Source of the DNA: Centropus unirufus
Taxonomy: Eukaryota; Chordata; Aves; Cuculiformes; Centropidae
DNA length: 64,000 bases
NCBI GenBank assembly: GCA_013397695.1
Contig: VYZI01000148.1
Span: 612,953 to 676,952 of the forward strand
Direction of reading: 5' to 3'
Both the position numbers and the translations under genes were made by a program. Shown piece by piece: positions 52,187-64,000 of this stretch (positions within the stretch are counted from its first letter, which is position 1; each line of letters opens with the position of its first letter). The notes below the pieces were generated by a model, which saw nothing but the letters and a program-made list of their open reading frames with translations, did not search any database and had not been told where the DNA came from.

Positions 52187-52261
52187 GAAAATCTGCCTTT
52201 GAAGGGACAATTCTGTACAGAGTGGCACCGGCAAAGATTGACAGCTACAGACGCTATAACA
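52187..52261 (+). CDS. SH3KBP1: SH3KBP1 optional 75-nt cassette exon
   Basis: With the base carried from 46950, this exon encodes 25 residues: an Arg, then KSAFEGTILYRVAPAK, then IDSYRRYN. It leaves one base (a) for the next exon. It has an AG acceptor (tgtcag) and a consensus donor gtgagt at 52262. Its length is divisible by three and both borders are phase 1, so skipping it keeps the frame and even the same junction serine (a+gc). The core resembles, from memory, the second half of an insert in the long rodent isoform of SH3KBP1 at the same place; the commonest human form lacks it. The segment is basic, carries three tyrosines and lies in the spacer between SH3 domains 2 and 3. It contains no fold or PxxxPR motif. 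The first half of the remembered rodent insert was not found. Expression cannot be judged from the sequence alone. Confidence 0.85.
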
Positions 52262-55200
52262 GTGAGTTTGTTTCAAAGTCAACAAGCACTAGCTTTAGTC
52301 CTCTGTACTTGTTTGATTTAGCTACACTCGTAAAATGTGCCACCGCTACTCACAGCTACTCTACATGGATATATTTGTAAGCTAAAGTCAGTTTGCTGCT
52401 GATAAACTGCCTAGCCTTAAATGCAGTGAGAATGCATTCATTCCTTCTGTGCATGTGTGTGTTTCATGTCCATATGTGTGTGTAAGCCCACAAAAAATTG
52501 GGAATTACATTGGATGTTTGGCTCTCAGCTATGGATTGGAATTAAGACCATTTAGTCCCATTGTTTTTGCCGCCTGCAACACAGAAACTGTTGATACCAA
52601 CTAGTTATCTGGGAATTAAAACTCCTTGTGCTCTAAAAAGAAAGTTCCCTTTGCGTCTGCTGAATATGCTTTGCTTTTCTTGAAGAACAATGTGGAGTTT
52701 GGTTTGTCTAGGGTTTTGTTGTGGGGTTTTGTTTGTTTGGTCTGTTTGTTTTTTTAGTAATTTACTGCATGCTCTTCATTTGGCATTCTGTCTTTGACAG
52801 CTATTACTCACAGCATTTTGGCTGATACATTTTTTCTGCCAAGGAGGGTAAAAGATATAAAGCTACTTTCATTTCATGTTCAGAGTTTTGCCTTCTGCGT
52901 TTTGGAAGCAAGGAACATGCTGCTTTTCATATGCTATTACTACCCTGTTAATACAGAAGAAGAGAGGATGGTTACATCAGATGTGAGAAGGAGGAAGCAG
53001 GGAAGACAGAAATCTGTCCTTCCACCTGCTCCCTCATCAAGAAATCTAGCAGAAAGAGATCCTACTGAGTCACATTCAGTGTGACTAAGCGCAAAGTGTT
53101 CAGTCCTGTCCTTTGGTGAACAGGATGCTGTGCTAACTTTGGCGTCTGCTTTTGTCCCAGTCAGCTTTCACTTGAGAAGATCCAAGCTGTGCTGCCCTTC
53201 TTACCCTATCTGGGTGGGAGTGCTTGCTCTCTTACCTCTAAGGACTTCTGCCTTATGCAGGCTCACAGCAAAAGATAAAGAAGCTGAAGTGATGGTCTTC
53301 TGTTCTGATAACACGCACTCACATCTTCCTGTTTTAAACAAAAACTGATCTTTTTCAAAATAAAATTTGGTGAGTGTGTGCAGATCTGAGTGTTTCCTCA
53401 TGGAGAACTATCTCACTGTCTACCAGATTCCATCTCTTTTCTGCAGCTCTTCTCAAGCTTCCAACCAAGCTTTTGCTCTGGCTGGAGCAGACCATGAGGC
53501 TGGTGGTCTTCACATTTTTCTGCTGCTTCTCACCTTACAGTCTTCAGGACTGCTTATGCATCACTCAAATTGCATGCTTCTTGCAGAGTTCTTACGCCAT
53601 CATGTCTGTGATCCCACTTATCTGATGAGCATAACAAGGATTTATGAAGTAAATCTCCAGTATGCTTGGCTTGTGACTTTTAAGATCTAGCTTCAAATCA
53701 GATGCAGGATCTGCCTTTGGAGCTTCTAATTTCACAGCATTAGTCTTTTTGCGTAGCGTTGCCCTAATATTAGCTTGAAAAATTTTCCAGAAACCTGCTC
53801 TCCATGCCCAGCCCTTTAAACATTGCTTTTAAAACTGACCAAAGACATCTTGTTTAATGCTACCTTCCTTGGCATTTGGTTGAGCCTTGCATGCTATTTC
53901 GTGATGCAGAGGTATTTTGCTTTCTCGGTAGAGCTGCATCTTAGCAGGCCAGATGTCCAGCTACATTTGTGGTCTGTTTGTCGCTTACTGGTTTGGAACT
54001 GGTACTGCAGTGGGCAGTGTGCAAAAGCAGGTCGCCTGGGAAGGTTCAAAACAAAGTGAGGGTTGGCATTGTTGATACTATCAGAGATGTTATATCTAAA
54101 GCTAACATACAAAAAGAGGGAGTTCATTATCCTGCCTGCTAAACGTTGGCAGCTTTCTTCCTGCGTACTCATGTTCTTCCTGAGCAGGCCTACTGAAGGT
54201 GTGGCCAGCTCCTTCCATTTCATATCTGGCCCATTAGGTGGTGCTTACTGTCTCCTGGGAAAATAATTTGGAGGCATTCCACAGAACTCTTTTCCTTTAG
54301 GGGTGTCTGTTTAAAACAACCCAGAGCTGCTCTAGTTTCAGCTTTCTGATGTCTCCATAAATTAAGACGGAGTCAATTCATTGCTTTAGATTAGCGCTGC
54401 CCAAAGGCTGCTTGGATTCACCTGTATCACAGTGCATGAAGTGTTGCTCAACTTCTGAAGCAAGCTTAGAGCTTTTTCTTTACAAATATGTGCTTAGTGC
54501 TAAATACTTTTATTTTGAAAGCCATTTTGCAGCTGCTCTGTTTAAGAGAAATTTTCTTACTTAACCAAGGCTTGCAATAGCTAAATGCTCTTGGATTAGT
54601 GTGTAGCGGCTACTAGAGATACCTTCTACTGAAATATGCAAGATTGGCTCCTGCATAAGCACTCGGCCTTGCCTCCATATGCTGACATGGCTTTTTTGGT
54701 CATCAGGTGTGCCAGGCTCTGCTCAGCAATAATTCCAACTCCTTTGGCAATCTGCTCATCAGGCTGCGGTCAGAAAATCTTCCCTACTGCATATGCTGGG
54801 CAAAGAGGGACACACCACAGCAAAAAGTTACTTACTTGTCGCCAGCCTTCTTTTCTTTCATCCTGCAACTTTCCTGCAGCTCCGCACGAAGCGCTTCTCG
54901 GATTTCTGATTTTTTATTTTTTACTGTTGTAATTTCTCTTTCTTCCTTCACTTTCTTTTTCCTTCGAACATGCTACAACTGAGGAACAGGGCAGATGCAA
55001 TGCTTCATTTGACAAATATTTGCCTCTCTTTCCTTATATGTGGATCCACAATGCTGTCAGTAATAGATATTAGATATAATGGAAGAAGATGAGACAGGAT
55101 CGTTGAAACTGAACTATTCGTGAGTAACCTTGTGTTTTCTATCGCTCCACCACTTTTTTTTTCTTTTTAATGTTTTTTTTTTACCCTCCCCCTAATCCTT

Positions 55201-55380
55201 GAGGATCTATGGCTCGTCAGAGTTGCAAGAAATCAATATGGTTGATGTGTAAATGATGTTATTTACCCCATGTAAGAGTGACTGAATGTGAACGAAGTTA
55301 AATGAGAAACACAAATGTGGATATTTACAGTTTTGAAGAAGACAGTTGCAACTTTTTATTTCACCTCAGCTTCCTATACC

Positions 55381-55440
55381 TTGCTTACAAAGAAGAACAT
55401 AAATTATAACTTGCTTACAAAGAAGAACATATATTAAAAG
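55381..55440. repeat. 30-base imperfect tandem duplication
   Basis: ttgcttacaaagaagaacat occurs at 55381-55400 and again at 55411-55430, and the ten bases after each copy are similar but diverged. It looks like a single local duplication event. Confidence 0.93.
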
Positions 55441-57757
55441 CACAGCCGCTACAATGAGTAATAACATCTGAGAAAGAACAAGGCTAAAATTGGGTGAGGG
55501 AATTTTTTATGATTAAAAATAAACATTCTGTTTTCTGGATAATGAATGTACAGATGGTGAGGGACTGGGGTGGTTGGTGGAAGAATTATGTTGACTGGGG
55601 TGAAGCACAATAAGTTCTTCCATTGGTTTGGACTCCCACTACCAACTGGTTTTCCATGAGTCTCGCAAAAGAATGTTTTTTGGTGAGTGGCAAGTAAAGA
55701 ATCCTTTTGACTGCGGTTGCTTACCTGTCCTTTCACATGTGTAACGTGTTCCTGTACTTGGTGAGAACAAGGGTGGTGAAAAAATAATTTCAAACTTAAG
55801 GCAAAAATAGTAGAGTTGTAGAGCTCCTGAATGAATGATGCTTTCAATTCACACTTACAGTACTCAGGGAAGTGGCTGGGGAGGAGGTGAAGCCACCAGC
55901 TTCTGCATTGATTCACGCTGCGCAGGATGCTTGTGCTGCATTGCCCTTGATGCATGCTGTTACGTGGTGCTGGACACTGTTCCCCTCTTCCCTGCATGAT
56001 TTCTTGTGCAAGCATACAAATCTTGGGGCTGTTTCTTACATGGCAAGAACTGTTGGGCTAAGGAACATGCTGAAAGGAAATGACAAAATGTTTACGTTAT
56101 GCCGTTATGTTCCTTCAAGGAGTATTTCTGAGAATAACAAATAATGACTAATATTGAGAAAATCTGCCTCAGCCATTTGTACGTGTCTAACCACTCTTGG
56201 TAAAGAAGTATAAATTTGGGTTTTTTAAAGCATGAATTAATTAACCTTTAAACTATGAAGAATCAACATGGCTTTGTGTTACTGTTATATTTGAAATCAA
56301 ATTTCCTTTCTCATTTTGATTTTTTTTTTATGATGCTATGGAATGTTAGTGGGGATAGCTTCAACAAAATACAGAACTGTGATGGAAAGCAAGCTTAAGA
56401 TAAATATCTTATAAGCTGTGGTTATTTGTTCTGTCTCTGCCAGTATGTAAGGCAAAGGAAGAAGGACACTTCTTAGCTTATCTACTACAATTCCATGTTT
56501 AACTTCACCTTCTTTATCATTTAGGTCAGTCACTTGGTTGTTCCACATTGTCATTCTCTAAATAGAAGGAAAGAACGTATTTCCCTTTGCCTTCCTTCTT
56601 TTCCATAAGAGGCAAAAATTCCAATAAGCTCCCTTTACACAGCTCTTTGCTCTGTTAAACACAGTGGACAGTCTCTCTCTCTGGCTGCCAGACCAAATCA
56701 GGAGATCCTTTGCATCAGCTCAGGTGTGTGCCTCTGAACAGCTGCCCTTTACACCTCTTAACAGAGCTACCTGAGAAGTGCTTAGAGGGCCAGAGCTTCC
56801 TTATCTTGTATATCGTCAGAGAGGTCCATCTTTTGCCCAGTGCTGTAAGTTGTCTGCAGAGAGAACAATCCAGAATAAAAAACAAAAGTTAATTTGCTAA
56901 ACAACAGCTCAAAATAGAAAGCTCTGCAAAGCTGACAATGTATTCCCCCCTTTTCCTGCCATTTTAAGCTATTTAGAAACAATTTCTTTCCTGCTCTGGA
57001 TGGAGTTAATTTTATCACAACTGTTTATTTTTGCTTTAACAGCTTAAGTTTACACAGCTCTTTATCATCCCTAAATATCGTTCTGATTTACAGTCTTGAT
57101 TTGATCCAGTGTGGCTCTAGGGCCATTGGTGAATTAAGTCTGATGTTGCAGCCTCTTTTTACTCCCCATTTGAGCTAATCTGTTCTGGTAGATTTCAGAA
57201 TGTTGCTCTCAAAAGACCTGTAACTGGTATAGCAGGAGTGTTTGAAATGTCTTGAGAAAACTAATCTCTCTTATATGCCCACAGAGGAAAAAATGCGTGT
57301 GAAGTGCAGAATTTCCCCATGCTGTGTTGTGAGAATTTAATTTTCATGAATACTAACTTATCTTGCATTTGTAAGGAGCATGAAGCAACAGAGTATCTTA
57401 GAGCTCTGAGTGTTTTTAAGTATCTGTATGTCGGTAGCCCAGTATCTTGTCTCTGCCAAAAGTTGGGAACGGTTGGCTCCTGGGAATTTTAACTTCCTGC
57501 TGCTGATGCTGCCCTTGTTCAGACTTCAAGGAGCTTACTATAAAAGTGCACTCAACGGTCAGACTTGAGCATCTACAGATGATTCAGCAACAATAAAACT
57601 AGGTAAAAGAATAATGCCTTTGCTTATAGAGGCAGAAATGGGAAGTGACACTCCTGTAAGTCTTGTGTCCTGAGAAATTGTGAAGATGTGAAAAATTTTC
57701 CTCCTTTTAGGACTGGTGTGATAACAGGCATAGTAGTGAGCACCTTGTTCTCAGCTT

Positions 57758-57789
57758 GTCAGCTCTCCAAATGCTGACAGAGAGCTGAC
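57758..57789. repeat. Inverted repeat, 9-bp stem, 14-base loop
   Basis: gtcagctct (57758-57766) pairs with agagctgac (57781-57789). The loop contains a further ctgacag copy, so alternative pairings exist. The hairpin is too small for a microRNA precursor. Confidence 0.8.
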
Positions 57790-60700
57790 AGATTCTAGAA
57801 AAGTTGCTGTTGAAAAAATAAAACAGTGAGAGGTCTGATCGCTGTAGCTTTTATCCTCTCCTGGCTATGCTTGGAGTATTTAATGACTTGACTTAAACGA
57901 AAAGCAAGATGTGCTCAGTATTTCTGAGGACAGGTAGCAGCTTGCTGGGCTGACCTTAGCGCTCAAGCGCACAGCTGTGCCACAGCTGTTCCGCTCTGCA
58001 TGGGTGTGTTGGTCAGCAGCCGCACAAGACTGTGCCGACTGAAAATCTCTTCAAGTTTTCAATGCCTATTTAGCAACTCCCTGCTAACTGTAGCTGTTCC
58101 TGAAGGAAATGTCATGTTTAAAATTCATAACATGGCAGTCTAGGTCACTCCGGTTCCTGCTTAGGTCCCAGTTGTATCTGTAGACTGCATTTGTCTTTTG
58201 GGAAAACTGTCTGCTCAACTCTGTTCTCCTACGAGGCTGTTTGCAGTAGTGGCAAAAAAAACCAAACACAAAAACCAGAAATAAATAATAAAGAAAGACA
58301 GTGGTTGGAAGAGGGATATTTTTCCATTTTCAGGAGGAGAGATCACCTCAGCCCTCAACTATCCCTTCTTTGGGAAGGCCAGGGAAGCCAGCGCAGCTGC
58401 CCTTGGTGGGAATGCTCTGAGAGAGCTGCTGACCTAGATACACTGACATAGATCAGGGAAAGACCCAATAAAGAGTAAATGAGAGGAGAGAATTTGTCAG
58501 GCAAGGGTGGACATAGTGTTGCAAACCCTTGCTTTCAATTTCTATATCTGTACAAATCTACAGTGTTCATCTCATTCACCTTGGGAGGAAGGTAAGAGAG
58601 AGCCTCCTTAGCACATCTTTAAGAGTAGGAGTATGTTGGACTATTTTCTGCAGAATTGTTTTGTACTTAAGCATTGAATTATTTTTTCTTAGTGTTACCA
58701 CAAGTCTTCATTTATCTAATTTGTTCTTAGCTTCCACTGCATATAGTCCTTTTCTGTCACTTCCGTCTCTTGCCCTCAACCACAAAGTGCTAAGAGCAAG
58801 AGCACACTAGTTTTTGGAAAAGCCAATGCTTCTATTCTTATTTATGTATTTTATTTAAGTCTGGAGGGCTTCTCGGTTTGTGTCAGTCAAAAAGCAATAA
58901 TTGATGTCACTTTCCCACTTTATCAGGAAGAATTCTTTTAATTTTGTAAGAGCTTTGTAAGAAAAAAGCTCTGTATCTGCCCACTCAAATGCAGTATATT
59001 TTGGATAAGCCTGATTTCAGTCCATTCTGTCCTCATTTAAAAAGAAAAAACAAAAAAAACCCCAGCTGTTATTTCCTGTGTTGCTTTCATTACAAGGATT
59101 GTATGCTAAGACAAAGCTCAGGATTGAGCAGCATAAGGAGTGAAATGACTCGGATTATCATCAAACATAGAGGGGTGATGCTAAGGAAATCTGTTGTAAG
59201 CCTGAGGCAAAATTGCTGATACAAGGTGTGATGTCTCATCATAGAGGAATGGTCAGAAAACATGAAGATACCATAATGAAGAACAAGGGATGACCCAGAA
59301 ACAAAAGCCGAATTCTTATTGGAACCCCTTGAGGTTTCTGATCTCTTTCATGCAGGCTTCAAAGATCTGGAAGTCCGTGTGAGTGCCTTTGAGTAATTCC
59401 TGTAATTACTTCCATGTTTTACTTCCACTTACTGGCCAAGGTCCAGGTCCTCTTCTCCCACAATTAGTGATGCAGAAATCCTATTTTAATTAGTTATTTT
59501 TTTAAAGATAGTTTTCCCGTTCATTTCAGGGAGTGGCAAAGTGCAGTTATGGATTCTAGCAGTTAAAATCCAGTTATTTGAGGAGGGAGGTCTCTGTAAT
59601 GCTCCTTCCCTCCATCACAGAGTAGTTCAGTGGGATTTTGGCAAGGATGAAAGAAGGAACATTTGACAGAGGGTAATTTTCCCATCCCATTGTAAAAAGA
59701 TCTTTTGTTCAGCAAAGAGTCACAACAAGGTGTAGGAATAAGAAAATGGTATTGATTTTCCCGTGTTACTTGAAGAGATTTATAGCTCTTTGGCTTAATT
59801 AATTTACCTTTGCGTCTCTGAGTGCCTCTGTATTGTGGAATGGCTCTGGTACGCATAGCCACTGCCCTCCTGCCCACCACAGCACAGGGCAGGCTGTCTG
59901 AATGCTTGAATTCCCTGGTTATTGCTTCCGTGAGCGCTAGAAGAGAAGGACTGCACCGAATTTACTTTGCTGATTGATGAATTTACTGATGGAAGCAATA
60001 CCGCTGTTCTAATTACCATAATAGAGGAGGGGAGCATTTGAAGTTTTCCCCCAGGACCCTTTTGGGCAAATATGAAGGTCCAAGTAAAGAGATCAGGACC
60101 CCTGCATATTTAAGAAAATAATCATAGTATTGTTATTTAGTATTCTTTTAAATTAGAATTCTGCACAGTTTAATGGAAGTATAACTTGATTAGTGCTATC
60201 TAAATTGAACGCTCAGAGAAATAGAAATGTCACTTATGTTCAACAGGTAGATGTGGCAGCTAGTTGAAGGGCCAGAGGACCAAAGGATTTTTCTTAGTCT
60301 TTAGACTTTTTGTTTGTTTCTAATTGGGAGCTTTCTCTAATTCTGCATTGATACTCCTTTCATTTTTTTGGATTACAGAATTTTTCAGAGCAGCATAGGA
60401 TGACTTTTTTTTTTTGTATAAGAGTTTTGCTAAAAATCCTGGCCTAATATACAATTCCTGGTTTCATTTCCTTCATTTTCAGTCCTGTTGTTGAAACCAG
60501 TTTAATGGGTTAGCCCCTTGCATCTCGGATTGTGAAGTTGTGCCTGTCGGCCTTGCACTGGTTTCTGTGGTTCATCAGTTGCCCTTGAAGCAGATATTAT
60601 GTTTTACTGGGTAGTCCTGTGGCTAAACCGTGAATCACCAGGAAGAGAAGAAGTGTGCCCCCAACAAGTTGCTGCTCACTAGTGTGGCAGAAAGTTGTTG

Positions 60701-62240
60701 GGTGAAGACTGTTAAAACCAAAGCCATCACTTGAGTCAGGGAGGCAAAAGCAAAAGATTCAATTCTTAATATTAAAAATTGTATTCAGAAAGATTTTAAT
60801 TGACTTAAAAATATGCTTTCCTTAGGTAATTGCCCTATTTGGTTTTGAAGGGTTGCTCTTGTGTGGCTGGAAATGCTATTCAGATGCTTTCAGCTCGGGA
60901 ACACTGCTCCATTCTGTTTCTGTTGCTTATACACATCAGAGAATTGTAGAAAATGGGGCATTAGTATTTGGAAAACTTCCCACATGCTCCACAACTTGCA
61001 GCCCCTTTTCAGGGATCTGGTAGCCTTTGCCTAGTCTTAGTGCCCTTTTGGCAGAAATACAGATAATTGCTGGGTAACATTACTTGTTACCAAAGGGAAG
61101 ATGGAAAGAAATTTGTATATAATCTCTTCTTGATTTTAGGTGTCTAAATTTTAAAGAAGAATCTTTCTTCTGTACTGGTAGTGTCTTATGATGAAAATCC
61201 ATTGCAATCGCTTTGTGGTCCTTGATATAAAAAGAATTAAGAGGATAAGCTTACATGAAATTTTCCTTTCTTTGACTTGTAAGATCCATGTCTGTGGCAC
61301 CACAAATGTTTGTGGAGGGAACGTGAGGATGTGAGTTTGTTATTATTAGGTAGAATTAGTGCTATAATAGCAGCATTTGCTGTGGTTTTCCTGGAAACTT
61401 AGTTAAGTCAATCTGTATTGTATGAAGGAAAGTATAAATGACTTGGGGGACTGTTTCAGTTGGAGGAAACCTCAGGAGGTCGCTTTTGCTGCCAATGACT
61501 AGCCCAATTTTGCACCATTCTGTAAAGTGGCTGAAGCATCATCAGATTGCAGCTGCGGTCTCTGCTATTCAAACGTCAGATATTTTCAGATAAGCACAGA
61601 TAAAATTTCCTATTCACTGAGAAGTAATTCCTAGAGGATGGTATGCATGGGCGCTTTTCTTACGAGGCTGTCTATGCTGCAGAGAGATTTAATTTTCAGT
61701 ATTATGCAGCCTATTTGATTGCAAATTTGTTTAAAAAGCTTTCAGCTTTATATTTCCCAGTTAGGTAATTTAGCTTTAGATATTAATTGCATAATTGCCT
61801 TGATATGAGTCACACAGATTTAAGGTACAGCACGCCTGGTCTGACTGCTTCTTAGCTTTAAGTGGCTTTATACAATAGCTGCCTTACACCTGAATTTAAC
61901 TCTTTGGTTTATTGAGTTCTCGTCAAAATATTTTTTTGTCTGAAGAAGATGCATTTTCTTGATACTCAAGGAATGGCCATCTTCCTTCATGATGTTTTGA
62001 TGCTGGAGTATGCATGTTCTGTGGATTGCTCTAAGTTCTAACTGATACACGAAGGTGATGAAATAAAGCGACTTTAAAGACTTGAAAATGAGCGCATGGC
62101 ACAGAGAACATCTTCTCTACTCATTTCTGGTTTTGTTTTCTTTTAGAGGATGGTGGGTGGGATCATTTTCCAGTGAGAATCTGTTTTGAAAATAGTGAGC
62201 TTCACACCTAAGATTCCTTCTTTGATCCCTCCTTTCACAG

Positions 62241-62437
62241 GCTTAAAAGATGCTACAGGCTCTGAGAGTGATGGTGGTGACTCTTGCAGCACAAAATCGG
62301 AAGGAGCCAATGGAGGCACGACAATCCAGCCCAAAAAGGTCAAGGGTGTTGGCTTTGGAGATATCTTCAAAGACAAACCTATAAAGCTACGACCAAGGTC
62401 AATAGAAGTTGAAAATGACTTTCTCCCAGTAGATAAG
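62241..62437 (+). CDS. SH3KBP1: SH3KBP1 exon: linker between SH3 domains 2 and 3
   Basis: With the carried-in a, these 197 bases give 66 codons. They begin SLKDATGSESDGGDSCSTK and pass through SEGANGGTTIQPKKVKG. They continue VGFGDIFKDKPIKLRPRS and end IEVENDFLPVDK. The serine/acid-rich first part and the GFGDIFK block are characteristic of SH3KBP1, and the GFGDIFK block is also seen in its paralogue CD2AP. The near-perfect SIEVENDFLPV end separates the two genes and supports SH3KBP1. The acceptor is tttcacag (AG at 62239-62240) and the donor is gtacat at 62438, a weak site. The exon enters in phase 1 and leaves in phase 0. The stretch between SEGANG and IQPKK is a few residues shorter than the mammalian protein as I remember it. 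The third SH3 domain should follow downstream of the window. Confidence 0.97.
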
Positions 62438-64000
62438 GTACATGTAATTCCTTAATTCTCTCTTGCTGTTGGTTTAAAGAAGTTTTCATCCTTAAGTTCT
62501 AAATTCTGTCACTGGCCAAAACTTGAGGTTTTATGGTCATTATTTCTGTGGACAAGATTGTGCTTTTATTTTTTTTATTGGTTTTGCTGCACACCAGAAC
62601 ATGAATTCTAGTGAAGTTAGCTCCTTGCAAGAACTGTAATGTTTTACTTCAATGTTCGTACCTCTATCTGTTTAATCGGCTTTTTTTTTTCTAAGAAAAA
62701 ATTACTTTAGAGAATACGACTGGAGAGACAGTTCAGTTTTCAGTTACTCACATTATGCTAAGAAGAAATTGCTAATTCTTATGTAAACTAAGAGGGAGGT
62801 ATTGTCACTGTACCATCAGTTTACTTAAAAAAAAAAAAAAAAAAGGTAGGTTTGGCAAATACCTAAGTAACTCAACTTAGCACTGGATTTGTTGATTTAA
62901 AGGATGCTTTCAGAAATCACCTGGCTTTGCTTAAAGGGATTAGGAAAAGAGAAAGAGTAGTTTTTATGGGTTTGTTCTACTTGACATAAAAAGAAACCCC
63001 TGAGGTTAACACTTGGGGAAAAAAATATACTTTCTGACAGACTAGAACCATCTTTTTTTGAAAGCACTCTGTGTTCCAACGACTCCAAAACTATCATGAA
63101 ATAAATTAGAAATAGACACTAGAAAGCAAAATGAGATGTTTCTAATAAACTGGAGGAGGCAAACTTTAAAAAAAAAGGGGGCGGGGGTTAATGACTCTAA
63201 GGTGTGTTCGTTAGAGAAAAAATGAAAAAAAGAATTGTTTCCTAAGGAAGTAACAAAATTAAAATGAAATGAAATCTGTGAAAGCCCTCCTATAAATGTA
63301 CAGTTGGATTTGGATAGAGTTATTGATATCATGAGAAGTGCTAAAAAGCTTCCACAGCCTGGAGTTCTTCTATGGGCATAATTATATGATGCATTTTCTT
63401 TGGCTCCAGTGTGATTTTAAGAAGCTTCTGGGCAGCTGCCCTTCCTCCCTGGTTTGGAACCAATCTTCTGAGGAAGATTTGGTTAATATTTTATGGCGAA
63501 CTGCAATTTGCGTTCTGGATAATCAGAGTAATGACAATCTGAGAGAATCTCAGTAAAGGAAAAACCTAGATTATATTACTCCTTGACCATTGCTGACTTC
63601 TTCAAAGCCTGCGTGGTATCTTGCTGGCCTTCTGTTTCCGGGTGAGCTTCTTGGCTCATGTGTGGGGCTTTGTTAATGTGCTGGACTTGGAGCAGCTGAG
63701 CCATATTCCAATAGCATTTTATCAAAGAAGACGCCCTGGGATACAAAACAGGGACAAGATAGGCCTGACAGTGTTCACCAAATGCTAGCTGAGGAACACC
63801 CCTGCCGCCAGGCGCAGGGAATGGGGTGGAGAGTAGTAAAGTCAGATTTGCGTGGAGCCATCATGATGTCTGTCTGCAGCACGGTTTATTTGTGACCCTG
63901 GCAGCCGGCTGGTGTTTAAGGTCTGATTGGGCTTTATGAAAGCTTTGTAAATATGCAAAAAAAAGAATATTATCAGCACATGAGCTTGGTTAAAAAAAAG
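62438..64000 (+). other. SH3KBP1: SH3KBP1 intron, 5' part (continues beyond window)
   Basis: This is the start of the intron after the linker exon. It contains an 18-A run (62827-62844), a short purine tract (nine A, five G, one c, five G, 63168-63187) and otherwise unique-looking A/T-rich sequence. No further exon of SH3KBP1 (a third SH3 domain would show a GWWEGELNG-like motif) is visible before 64000. Confidence 0.88.
62827..62844. repeat. Poly(A) run (18 A)
   Basis: An 18-base A homopolymer in the intron. The sequence upstream is not recognisable as a retrotransposed gene copy, so this is listed as a simple repeat. Confidence 0.9.

Larger units (their letters stand above)
52262..62240 (+). 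other. SH3KBP1: SH3KBP1 intron after the optional exon (10.0 kb)
   Basis: Phase-1 intron from gtgagt (52262) to cctttcacag (62231-62240). It contains a 30-base imperfect tandem duplication (55381-55440) and an inverted repeat at 57758-57789. Other than these, blocks 52262-55380, 55441-57757 and 57790-62240 show nothing I recognise. The longest ORF is 188 codons on the minus strand (55449-56015), with low-complexity hydrophobic stretches and no recognisable family. Confidence 0.92.

Noticed and set aside
63168..63187. A-run followed by G5-c-G5, considered as a quadruplex
   Set aside because: Only two G-runs are present, so it lacks the four runs needed for an intramolecular quadruplex.

Overview
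This window is an internal piece of one vertebrate gene on the + strand, almost certainly SH3KBP1 (CIN85/Ruk), from a bird. Five exons can be placed to the base from the match of their translations to the SH3KBP1 protein family, from AG/GT splice sites, and from a reading phase that fits across all four junctions: 7647-7770, 36622-36728, 46827-46950, 52187-52261 and 62241-62437. Together they encode the linker after the first SH3 domain, the whole second SH3 domain (split over two exons), a 25-codon optional segment, and the linker leading to the third SH3 domain. The exons for the first SH3 domain lie upstream of position 1. Those for the third SH3 domain, the proline-rich region and the C-terminal coiled coil lie downstream of 64000.

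The bird assignment rests on the repeats. Four fragments of CR1, the dominant LINE of birds, are visible: sense at about 6586-6755, 27045-27723 and 40970-41441, antisense at about 18737-18945. There is also a long terminal repeat of a family I recognise from many bird genomes, antisense at 23651 to about 24750. Alu, L1 and B1-type mammalian repeats were not seen. The species cannot be named from this window.

Layout: 1-7646 is the 3' part of an intron. 7771-36621 is a large intron (28.9 kb) that holds the LTR, two of the CR1 copies and a 682-base assembly gap (30455-31136). 36729-46826 is a 10.1 kb intron that interrupts the second SH3 domain and carries a CR1 tail. 46951-52186 and 52262-62240 are the 5.2 kb and 10.0 kb introns flanking the optional exon. 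62438-64000 begins the next intron. More than 98% of the window is intronic, and nearly all short ORFs in it look like chance.

The most interesting item is the 75-nt exon at 52187-52261. Its length is a multiple of three, it has the same phase (1) on both sides, and it lies behind a 112-base AG-free pyrimidine-rich tract. Including or skipping it leaves the SH3KBP1 frame intact and changes only the spacer between SH3 domains 2 and 3. It resembles part of an insert I remember from a long rodent isoform, so it looks like a conserved alternative exon rather than a new system. No RNA genes, CRISPR arrays or independent protein-coding genes could be supported.
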